Positions 29,559 to 35,156 of a stretch of DNA of 64,000 nucleotides are shown piece after piece. Location: the NCBI GenBank assembly GCA_000753455.2, contig LM994670.1:2983653-3047652 (forward strand), given 5' to 3'. Below the pieces are notes generated by a model, which did no database searches, was not told where the DNA came from, and saw only the letters and a program-made list of their open reading frames with translations. The DNA is from Clostridium jeddahitimonense (GTDB taxonomy: Bacteria > Bacillota > Clostridia > Clostridiales > Clostridiaceae). The position numbers and the translations under genes are program-made. Every line of letters starts with the position of its first letter. Positions within the stretch are counted from its first letter, which is position 1.

Positions 29559-29807
29559 TTATTTATTTTCCCAAGGCCATGGATTAGATGTCCACTTTTC
29601 AGGATTTTCAATTGAAGCAGTACCAAAGTTAGTTAATGGTCCATAGCATTTTTCATATTTACAAACTAAAAAGCCTATCTTTCTAGAAAGTTCATTGTAA
29701 TCATCTATAGCTTTTTGATTTGTTGGAAAGTTATCTAAATATAAATTTAGTTCAACTGCAGAAAAAATATATTTCATAATTTTATATAACAATTCATTTT
29801 CATTCAT
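29559..29807 (-). CDS. cotJB: CotJB, spore coat peptide assembly protein
   Basis: An 82-residue protein with the CotJB signature: a helix pair (KIMKYIFSAVELNLYLDNFPTN, AIDDYNELSRKIGFLVCKYEKCYGPLTNFG) ending in the conserved WTSNPWPWE motif. AGGGGTGAT precedes the ATG. Middle gene of cotJABC. Confidence 0.93.
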   Translation of the reverse strand: MNENELLYKIMKYIFSAVELNLYLDNFPTNQKAIDDYNELSRKIGFLVCKYEKCYGPLTNFGTASIENPEKWTSNPWPWENK

Positions 29808-29827
29808 AATATCACCCCTATAATAAT

Positions 29828-29983
29828 TTATTTTTCACTTTCTACATAAGGTCTATAAAGATCTCTAAAAATTGTTCCTATTTTTAAAGCAGTATGAGCT
29901 GGAAGTAAATTTTCATACCTTTGGGGTACTATATATGCCTTAGCATATTTATTATTTCTTATTAAATTATCCTTAGTACTCAA
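29828..29983 (-). CDS. cotJA: CotJA, spore coat associated protein
   Basis: A 51-residue protein too short for most gene finders. It starts at a TTG with AGGAGG eight bases upstream and reads M-STKDNLIRNNKYAKA then YIVPQRYENLLPAHTALK and IGTIFRDLYRPYVE, the CotJA signature (a YIxPQxYxxLxP block followed by L-x-x-GTxFxxLxxPY). It is 20 bp upstream of cotJB, giving the standard cotJABC order. Confidence 0.88.
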   Translation of the reverse strand: MSTKDNLIRNNKYAKAYIVPQRYENLLPAHTALKIGTIFRDLYRPYVESEK

Positions 29984-30015
29984 TTTTTTAATCCTCCTCT
30001 AAAGTTTATTTATTA

Positions 30016-30043
30016 TATACTATGTAGAATTTAATAAATAGGT
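30016..30043 (-). promoter_or_regulatory. candidate mother-cell (SigK/SigE-like) promoter of cotJ
   Basis: The minus strand has AC, 17 bp, then CATAGTATA, fitting AC-N17-CATANNNTA for sigma-K (sigma-E shares the -10), 33 bp upstream of the cotJA start. cotJ is a mother-cell operon in Bacillus subtilis. Confidence 0.45.
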
Positions 30044-30103
30044 TACATATTTTTTTGTAATATTTTTAATAAATTCCTTTCTTGATATATAAATAAAATT
30101 TAA

Positions 30104-30262
30104 ATGCATATTTTTATCAAAAACGTAAACACTAAATGTGAATTAATCTCAAAAATTGATTATTCACCCTTAAAAGTTATTGATAAATTTATTGACTTAT
30201 TAAAATCTAATAATGTGGAAGTTAAAGCTCTTGGGAGAGACGAGTATGTGATTAAGCTTTAA
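30104..30262 (+). CDS. small ORF, degenerate copy of the 47-aa gene at 31660
   Basis: A 52-codon frame whose last 28 residues (VIDKFIDLLKSNNVEVKALG ending in DEYVIKL) nearly match the gene at 31660-31803. The position of that gene's start codon is AAA here, the ribosome binding site is gone, and the ATG used has none. A good terminator follows. Probably a decaying duplicate, possibly silent. Confidence 0.45.
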   Translation: MHIFIKNVNTKCELISKIDYSPLKVIDKFIDLLKSNNVEVKALGRDEYVIKL

Positions 30263-30280
30263 TTTCTGCAAAAAAGAAAG

Positions 30281-30310
30281 CTAGATACTTTAATTAGTAT
30301 CTAGTTTTTT
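30281..30310 (+). terminator. terminator after the 52-codon ORF
   Basis: Perfect 9-bp stem CTAGATACT / AGTATCTAG, 6-nt loop, six T. Confidence 0.85.
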
Positions 30311-30365
30311 ATTTCTTACAATCAACTTTAATTAAATACATATATAATACATAATATAAATATCT

Positions 30366-30536
30366 ATGGTAATAAAGATACATAATTTGAAACTAAAAGA
30401 TATAAACAATCCTTTCAAGATGAGGCCAGGTGAAAAAATAATAAATCTAGATAGGTCTGTAGAAGTTTTAAAGGAAAATCATATTACTTTTACTCAAGAG
30501 CAGTATGAAGAAGCTAAAAGAAACTTGGATAAATAG
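30366..30536 (+). CDS. small hypothetical protein (56 aa)
   Basis: A 56-codon frame, MVIKIHNLKLKDINNPFKMR then PGEKIINLDRSVEVLKEN and ITFTQEQYEEAKRNLDK, reading like a soluble helical protein. There is no convincing ribosome binding site, and an internal ATG (KMRPGE) is an alternative start. Not recognised. Weak support rests on codon use and on the paired small ORFs nearby. Confidence 0.35.
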   Translation: MVIKIHNLKLKDINNPFKMRPGEKIINLDRSVEVLKENHITFTQEQYEEAKRNLDK

Positions 30537-30672
30537 TTGTAAGTTTATTTTATTTATAATGAATAAACCTTTTATTTAGTGTCTATAATCTAAATAGTAT
30601 TTTTTATTTACTTTCTTCGTTAATAGTCCCTAAGCTATTTTAGCTTAAAGTTATCAAGCTTCAATACTCTCG

Positions 30673-30702
30673 AAAAGCTCTGTGTTACAACAGAGCTTTT
30701 TA
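30673..30702 (+). terminator. plus-oriented terminator inside cassette copy 2
   Basis: Perfect 11-bp stem AAAAGCTCTGT / ACAGAGCTTTT, 6-nt loop, T-run on the plus strand. Confidence 0.85.
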
Positions 30703-30715
30703 AGTTTTAAAATAA

Positions 30716-30752
30716 AAACTACCGCATATTCATTTGAATAATACGGTAGTTT
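30716..30752 (-). terminator. terminator after the zinc-ribbon/Ltp gene
   Basis: Stem AAACTACCG / CGGTAGTTT with an inner ATTCA/TGAAT pair, T-rich tail on the minus strand. Confidence 0.75.
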
Positions 30753-30805
30753 CATTAATTTAATATCTAATTTTTCAACACAATAACTTACATACTTATA
30801 ATTTA

Positions 30806-31516
30806 TTAATTTAAGTTATCTATAGCATATTGTGCTTCTTCTTCTGTAAATTTTTCACCATATTCTGAAATTAGTTGGTCGTATATTGCGCTTGGAGACA
30901 TCGCCATAGTCTCTTGATATGATTTTGCCTTTTTCAAAGCGTTCTCGTTCCAATTGGCTTGTACATTATCTACAGCATATTGTGCTTCTTCAGCCGTAAA
31001 CTTTTCTCCATATTCTGATATTAATTGATCATATACACCTGCTTTAGACATATCCATAGTCTTACTGTATGACTCTGCTTTCTTTAATGCATTTTCATTC
31101 CAATCTACTTCTAAATTATCTATAGCATATTGAGCAGCTTCAACATTAAACTTCTCTCCATAATCTGATGTCAACTGGTCATATATCCCCGCTTTAGACA
31201 TGTTCATAGTGCTGGAATATGACTTAGCTTTCTTTAAAGCAGACTTGTATTCACTTGGAACGTTATCATCTACCTTGTCTTCTACCTTTTGGTTTTGATT
31301 TAATTCTACACTAGAATTACTAGTTCCACTACTAGTTGCGATAGAATCATTACCACCTGCTCCTCCTATTGCTCCAACTAGTATAAAAAATATTACTATC
31401 CAAAACCAAACTCTTTTGTATATTGGTTTTTTATTTTTTGCTCCACAACCTGGACAAAATTTAGCCTTAGCCGCTATTTCTTTCGAGCAACTTTTACATT
31501 GTGTCATCTTTGCCAT
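30806..31516 (-). CDS. zinc-ribbon membrane protein with three Ltp-type repeats
   Basis: A 236-residue protein: a four-Cys zinc ribbon (CKSC ... CPGCG, residues 7-24), one span (VWFWIVIFFILVGAIGGAGG), a Ser/Asn linker, then three near-identical 47-residue repeats (ALKKAKSYSxTMxMSKAGIYDQL, then SEYGEKFTxEEAQYAIDNL). These are Ltp domains (host cell surface-exposed lipoprotein family), the fold of the superinfection-exclusion lipoprotein of a Streptococcus thermophilus phage. Here it is tail-out and membrane-anchored rather than a lipoprotein. GGAGGAGGGG precedes the ATG. A sigma-A promoter with two Spo0A boxes lies upstream, pointing to control at sporulation onset. Confidence 0.85.
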   Translation of the reverse strand: MAKMTQCKSCSKEIAAKAKFCPGCGAKNKKPIYKRVWFWIVIFFILVGAIGGAGGNDSIATSSGTSNSSVELNQNQKVEDKVDDNVPSEYKSALKKAKSYSSTMNMSKAGIYDQLTSDYGEKFNVEAAQYAIDNLEVDWNENALKKAESYSKTMDMSKAGVYDQLISEYGEKFTAEEAQYAVDNVQANWNENALKKAKSYQETMAMSPSAIYDQLISEYGEKFTEEEAQYAIDNLN

Positions 31517-31552
31517 TCGCTAACCCCTCCTCCTTTAAATATTTGCACTACT

Positions 31553-31581
31553 ATATTAGACGATATATGTTCTACTATCAA
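31553..31581 (-). promoter_or_regulatory. sigma-A promoter of the zinc-ribbon/Ltp gene
   Basis: Minus strand TTGATA, 17 bp, TAATAT, about 37 bp upstream of the start codon. Confidence 0.6.
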
Positions 31582-31583
31582 CA

Positions 31584-31623
31584 TTTTCGACAAACCATCT
31601 GATATTATTTTATTTTTCGACAA
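31584..31623 (-). promoter_or_regulatory. two Spo0A boxes, 30 bp apart
   Basis: TTGTCGAAAA occurs twice on the minus strand (31584-31593 and 31614-31623), each containing the exact 0A-box core TGTCGAA. The nearer box ends two bases from the -35 element, the activation position. The divergent 47-aa gene could share the sites. Confidence 0.7.
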
Positions 31624-31659
31624 TAATTAATGATTTACTTTTAGGGGAGCATTGAGGAT

Positions 31660-31803
31660 ATGAACAGAAATACTAACGGTGAATTAATCATAAATGTAGA
31701 TTCTTCTTCTTTAGAAACTATTGATAAGTTTATTGACTTATTAAAATCTAATGGTGTAGAAGTTAAAGTTCTTGGGAGAGATGAGTATGTAGTTAAACTT
31801 TAA
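31660..31803 (+). CDS. small conserved-looking protein (47 aa)
   Basis: A 47-residue protein, MNRNTNGELIINVDSSSLET then IDKFIDLLKSNGVEVKVLGR and DEYVVKL, with GAGGAT immediately upstream and a strong terminator 14 bp downstream. A second, degenerate copy at 30104-30262 shows that this frame is the conserved part. No recognised domain; predicted alpha/beta, soluble. It diverges from the Ltp gene over the shared Spo0A boxes. Confidence 0.65.
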   Translation: MNRNTNGELIINVDSSSLETIDKFIDLLKSNGVEVKVLGRDEYVVKL

Positions 31804-31816
31804 TTCTCTGCAAAAG

Positions 31817-31847
31817 AAAGCACCTAGAGTAATCTAGGTGCTTTTTT
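31817..31847 (+). terminator. terminator after the 47-aa gene
   Basis: Perfect 12-bp stem AAAGCACCTAGA / TCTAGGTGCTTT, 4-nt loop, T-run. Confidence 0.9.
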
Positions 31848-31866
31848 ACATCCTTATCAAAAAAAA

Positions 31867-32028
31867 TTATATTATTTTCTTACAAACCATTTCGTTACTT
31901 ATAATATTAATATCATTAATAAGTTTTTTAGCTATACTACTCTTTGTTCTTCGAGGTAAGAATATCATTTTTTTAAATAAATATATTTGTATTCTTGTAA
32001 CAAAAATCCTTATTCTTAATATAGTCAT
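31867..32028 (-). CDS. small basic ORF (53 aa)
   Basis: A 53-codon frame beginning MTILRIRIFVTRIQIYLFKK with GAGGTGAGAG six bases upstream, 20 bp after the stop of the 361-residue gene. Highly basic with a hydrophobic patch; not recognised. The opposite strand has a 78-codon hydrophobic frame over the same bases, so only one, or neither, is real. Confidence 0.35.
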   Translation of the reverse strand: MTILRIRIFVTRIQIYLFKKMIFLPRRTKSSIAKKLINDINIISNEMVCKKII

Positions 32029-32048
32029 AACTCTCACCTCTTTCTATG

Positions 32049-33134
32049 TTAATTTGTTTCTAATTCCTCAATAGGCTCTCTATTAAGCTCTGTTGCTCTC
32101 AATAATTTTATTGGGATTACTTTATCTTTCATTTCCTTTATTCCTAGTTCTCTATCATCAACTGTTATAAATGGATTCAAGCTAAATAGCTTGCTTACAT
32201 CATTCTCTAAATTTCCTAAAACATTTAACACTTTTTCATTGTTCGCTTCATTTAACCTCTTTATTTCTTTACTTTCTTCCGCTTCTTTAATTAATTTTAA
32301 ATATTCACCTCTTACCTTTATCTGCTTCTCTACTTTCTCTAATTCTTTGATTTCTACTTCTAATCTAGCTTTTCTACTAAATTGCTCTGCATATATTTTG
32401 TAAGCAAATTCCAGTATAGGTTTAATCGTTAAAATAGTGGTAATACATCCTGCAACATATATTTCCAATGATCCTGATTCAACCCTTGTAAATTTTAATT
32501 TCTTCTCATTTTCCCCTATCAACATATTTATATTTGTATATATAGAGTTTATTAATGAAATATTTTCTATTAGTGATGTAACATTGTCATTCTCATTCAT
32601 TAATCTAATTTTCAAACTACCATCATCTGATCTATCTTTTATTAAACTATTTTGTATTAATTCAACTTGATTTATATTACTAAGTACTAAATTATATTGA
32701 TTTATTGTTCTTATTATAGTATTGTATGTATCTATCAATAACTGTGAAGTTCTTTCTTCTTCTGTACAAGATGTTAATTCATGAATAAAATCAGTACATA
32801 ATAAGAAATCATCTATAAATATATTTAATCCAAAGAATATATATTGATCTTTTAACTCCGCTATTATAAAATAAGATTTTCTAAAATTTATTTTTCTTAA
32901 ACTATTTATATACTCTTTGTACGAATTAGTAGTACTGTTTTTTAACTCTTTAGACTTAGTTAATGCTGGCTCATATCCTCCACTTATATCATTTCTCAAA
33001 ATAATATCCGTACTACTCCTAATCCATTTACTTATAATATTGGTACTTCTCTTTAGCTCTTCTACTATATCTTTTATTTCTTTTAACTTTTCTTTAACTT
33101 CAATACCTTGTTTTTTTACATCTGATAAATTCAT
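32049..33134 (-). CDS. hypothetical coiled-coil protein (361 aa)
   Basis: A 361-residue protein without signal peptide or spans. Residues 1-40 and about 250-310 are Lys/Glu-rich heptad-like helices (VKEKLKEIKDIVEELKRS, RLEVEIKELEKVEKQIKVRG, KEIKRLNEANNEKVLNVLGN), the middle is mixed hydrophobic. AGGAGT precedes the ATG. I do not recognise the family. Its place beside the lysis cassette suggests a prophage cargo gene; a small RNA candidate diverges from its promoter. Confidence 0.7.
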   Translation of the reverse strand: MNLSDVKKQGIEVKEKLKEIKDIVEELKRSTNIISKWIRSSTDIILRNDISGGYEPALTKSKELKNSTTNSYKEYINSLRKINFRKSYFIIAELKDQYIFFGLNIFIDDFLLCTDFIHELTSCTEEERTSQLLIDTYNTIIRTINQYNLVLSNINQVELIQNSLIKDRSDDGSLKIRLMNENDNVTSLIENISLINSIYTNINMLIGENEKKLKFTRVESGSLEIYVAGCITTILTIKPILEFAYKIYAEQFSRKARLEVEIKELEKVEKQIKVRGEYLKLIKEAEESKEIKRLNEANNEKVLNVLGNLENDVSKLFSLNPFITVDDRELGIKEMKDKVIPIKLLRATELNREPIEELETN

Positions 33135-33151
33135 AATTACTCCTATTCTCT

Positions 33152-33252
33152 TTGTATTTCATCAAATATATGCTATAATAGAAGTATGTTTAATAGATAT
33201 ATTTGACGTTTGAACTCGTATTGATTAGCAGTCATATTTCGAGTTCTTTTTC
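33152..33252 (+). ncRNA. candidate small RNA (about 70 nt)
   Basis: A promoter TTGTAT-N16-TATAAT (33152-33179) is followed within 35 bp by the hairpin GAACTCG / CGAGTTC (33212-33246) and a T-rich tail. No frame is worth translating, so a short transcript starting near 33186 is proposed. Confidence 0.4.
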
Positions 33253-33298
33253 TTTTATTTTACAATAAAATTGGTAAATTTGTCTATAAAATAAAAAA

Positions 33299-33329
33299 AG
33301 CTAGAGCTCCAATTACGGAACCCTAGCCT
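33299..33329 (-). terminator. terminator after the endolysin gene
   Basis: 11-bp stem on the minus strand, GCTAGGGTTCC / GGAGCTCTAGC with two G-U pairs, followed by seven T. Confidence 0.8.
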
Positions 33330-33334
33330 TTTAA

Positions 33335-33616
33335 CTATTTCACTTTATAATTATCTAATTTACCTTTTCCTAGACAAATATCTAAGACCTTTTGAGCTGT
33401 TGTATATCTAGTATCTCCCTTAATTCTATGAGTAGTATAACCACTAAAGCCCATTGGAGTAGAATCTCCTCCTACTGCTATTAGATTTTCTGCAAAGCCT
33501 TTCCAGTTCATTTTTATTCTAGCATCAAATATTTGTGCTTGTTCTCCTAAGTAGTCTCTTAAATACTTTGCTGCTCTTTCATCAACGTCGTTTGTATAAC
33601 AAATTGCATATTTCAT
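33335..33616 (-). CDS. predicted independent wall-binding product of the endolysin gene
   Basis: Internal in-frame ATG at 33616 with GAGGAG nine bases upstream would give a 93-residue wall-binding domain alone. In CTP1L and CD27L such a product is made and assembles with the full enzyme. Here it is inferred from the strong ribosome site and the domain boundary. Confidence 0.55.
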   Translation of the reverse strand: MKYAICYTNDVDERAAKYLRDYLGEQAQIFDARIKMNWKGFAENLIAVGGDSTPMGFSGYTTHRIKGDTRYTTAQKVLDICLGKGKLDNYKVK

Positions 33617-34138
33617 TTTACATCTCTCCTCTTTATTTATATTTACATTATTATTTGTATTTGAACTATTTGAAGATAACTTCTCCTTAAAACTATTCCA
33701 CCTGCTCCAATTATTCATGTTCCAATTAGGGCAAACCTTTGTTTTTCCACTAACCTCATAGTGTGTTCTTACATTTCTGATTGGAATGTTATATTTATCC
33801 ATTAGATACTTAACTAATTCGACTGTATTACTTTCAGTTTTTTCACTTATTAATAACTGTGGATTAGGACAACACATTTCTATATTTATTGAGTTCTTAT
33901 TATTAACTTCTGTTCTTGTATTTCCAACAGCCCAGCTTCCGTTATAATCTTCAACACTTTGCCAAATTGATATATCGTCTACAAAGTAGTGTGCCGAAGC
34001 CTGTCTGTCTCCATTGTAAAAGTAATCTACGTTATTTTTAGCAGTTCCTTTAGCTCCAACATAATGTAAAACTATATACCTTATATTATTTCCTTTGTAA
34101 TGATTGTACGAACTTATTTTTCTTTGTATTGGTAGCAT
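33335..34138 (-). CDS. phage endolysin, N-acetylmuramoyl-L-alanine amidase
   Basis: A 267-residue lysin. Residues 1-150 are an amidase_2 (PGRP-like) zinc enzyme: YIVLHYVGAKGT (His ligand), SAHYFVDD, and NVRTHYEVSGKTKVCPNW with the second His and Cys. A Ser/Asn linker leads to a C-terminal wall-binding domain from residue 175 (MKYAICYTNDVDERAAKYL ... NLIAVGG ... HRIKGDTRYTT) of the kind in the clostridial endolysins CD27L and CTP1L. AAGGAG precedes the main ATG. An internal GAGGAG-N9-ATG site at codon 175 matches the second translation start known in those lysins. It follows the holin gene. Confidence 0.9.
   Translation of the reverse strand: MLPIQRKISSYNHYKGNNIRYIVLHYVGAKGTAKNNVDYFYNGDRQASAHYFVDDISIWQSVEDYNGSWAVGNTRTEVNNKNSINIEMCCPNPQLLISEKTESNTVELVKYLMDKYNIPIRNVRTHYEVSGKTKVCPNWNMNNWSRWNSFKEKLSSNSSNTNNNVNINKEERCKMKYAICYTNDVDERAAKYLRDYLGEQAQIFDARIKMNWKGFAENLIAVGGDSTPMGFSGYTTHRIKGDTRYTTAQKVLDICLGKGKLDNYKVK
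33625..33634 (-). promoter_or_regulatory. internal ribosome binding site in the endolysin gene
   Basis: AAGAGGAGAG on the minus strand in the inter-domain linker, stronger than most genuine sites in the window, nine bases before an in-frame ATG. Confidence 0.6.
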
Positions 34139-34172
34139 ATTACCATCTCCTTCTAATTATTTTATTTAATAT

Positions 34173-34194
34173 AAAAAGAGCCTTTCGGCTCTTT
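34173..34194 (-). terminator. terminator after the holin gene
   Basis: Perfect 8-bp stem AAAGAGCC / GGCTCTTT, tetraloop-like 4-nt loop, T-rich tail on the minus strand, directly after the stop codon. Confidence 0.8.
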
Positions 34195-34195
34195 G

Positions 34196-34606
34196 TTAAT
34201 CTACATATTCTGTTATATTATTTTCATCAAATCTTTGTAATGAATCTTTATTGGTATTAAATATCTCTAATCTTTCCTTTATTGCTTTTGGTAGTGGAAC
34301 TCCACACTCTGTTAAGTTCTCACAAATTGATCCAGTTTCTTTATATATAAATAAACTCAATGTTAATCCACATAAAACAAATTGTAATCCTAATATCATG
34401 TCTAATCCTGTTACGAATACTATTCCTAATAGCTCTGCAATCCATCTAATTAGACCATCAGCCATTATCCTACTCTTATATTTTCTCTTATTTTTCCATG
34501 TTTTTAATAGTCCAGTTCCAAAATCTATGAACTTACATAAAAAATAAAATAATAATAATCCTACTACCGAAACTGGTAAAATACTTAACAAATTTCCATT
34601 TAACAT
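34196..34606 (-). CDS. phage holin (toxin secretion/lysis holin family)
   Basis: A 136-residue protein with an N-terminal span (ILPVSVVGLLLFYFLCKFIDFG), a basic loop (KTWKNKRKYKSR), two further spans (AELLGIVFVTGLDMILG, LQFVLCGLTLSLFIYKE) and a conserved tail with ENLTECGVPLPKAIKERL. This is the Phage_holin_4 family, which includes TcdE of C. difficile. It makes the membrane hole for the endolysin. AAAGGAG precedes the ATG. Confidence 0.88.
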   Translation of the reverse strand: MLNGNLLSILPVSVVGLLLFYFLCKFIDFGTGLLKTWKNKRKYKSRIMADGLIRWIAELLGIVFVTGLDMILGLQFVLCGLTLSLFIYKETGSICENLTECGVPLPKAIKERLEIFNTNKDSLQRFDENNITEYVD

Positions 34607-34685
34607 ACTTAATTCTCCTTTGAATATATTTTTGATTTTTTCATAAAATACTTATGAGGTTATTTAAATTCCTCTTTTTATATAC

Positions 34686-34731
34686 GATAGGTTGCTGCTT
34701 CTTGTATTAGGCATCAATATAGCAACCTATC
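34686..34731. repeat. perfect 11-bp inverted repeat
   Basis: GATAGGTTGCT and AGCAACCTATC are separated by 24 nt. First of the string of hairpins upstream of the holin gene. Confidence 0.7.
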
Positions 34732-34762
34732 AGAGGCTTATTTGCACACCTAATATTATTAT

Positions 34763-34803
34763 AAGATGTAGATTATATACTCCTTTCTACATCTTTTTTT
34801 TTT
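34763..34803 (+). terminator. plus-oriented terminator
   Basis: Perfect 10-bp stem AAGATGTAGA / TCTACATCTT, 13-nt loop, then eight T on the plus strand, although all neighbouring genes are on the minus strand. Confidence 0.65.
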
Positions 34804-34946
34804 GAATAAATTTATAGAAACAGTACATAACATTACTGTATACTTTTTTATTAATATCTAAGTCTCTGTACAATATTCTTCATTAGCTTTATTTAAAAAT
34901 TGTAATTTTTTTAATAAAGCTAGGCTATTACAACTTAATAAGTAAT

Positions 34947-34979
34947 GAAAAGAGAGCCTACTTAATAGACTCTCTTTTT
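34947..34979. terminator. bidirectional terminator downstream of the tail gene
   Basis: Stem AAAAGAGAGCCTA / TAGACTCTCTTTT with one mismatch and T-runs on both sides. Confidence 0.7.
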
Positions 34980-35095
34980 TATTTAATTTAATGTATATTA
35001 CTATTTTTATTTGATAATAATATTATTGTAATTTAAAATTTAATACTATAACTTTAGATGTAGTTTTCAATCTACTTACTACATCTTAATCATCA

Positions 35096-35156
35096 AATAA
35101 TAGATACAGGTTTAACTTATACATACTGCTTTAGATTCTGTGTCTATTATTTTTTA
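35096..35156. terminator. hairpin at the 3' end of the tail gene
   Basis: 14-bp stem AATAATAGATACAG / CTGTGTCTATTATT (one G-U pair) with a T-run on the plus strand, abutting the tail gene stop. Confidence 0.6.

Larger units (their letters stand above)
30560..30752. repeat. duplicated intergenic cassette, copy 2
   Basis: Second copy of the element at 27190-27375, same block order. It includes a plus-strand terminator (30673-30700) and a hairpin serving the minus-strand Ltp gene. Confidence 0.8.
34607..35153. other. noncoding region with six hairpins between holin and tail gene
   Basis: No plausible gene in 547 bp. It contains stems at 34686-34731, 34763-34795, 34884-34922, 34947-34973, 35056-35086 and 35096-35151, in three pairs; the second of each pair runs into T on the plus strand. 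Confidence 0.75.

Noticed and set aside
31838..32074. 78-codon hydrophobic frame on the plus strand
   Set aside because: No ribosome site, and it starts inside a terminator tail. The opposite-strand frame at 31867-32028 has a good ribosome site, though it too is weak.
34686..34731. Phage attachment site
   Set aside because: Serine recombinase att sites are not such perfect palindromes, and no second copy flanks the remnant.
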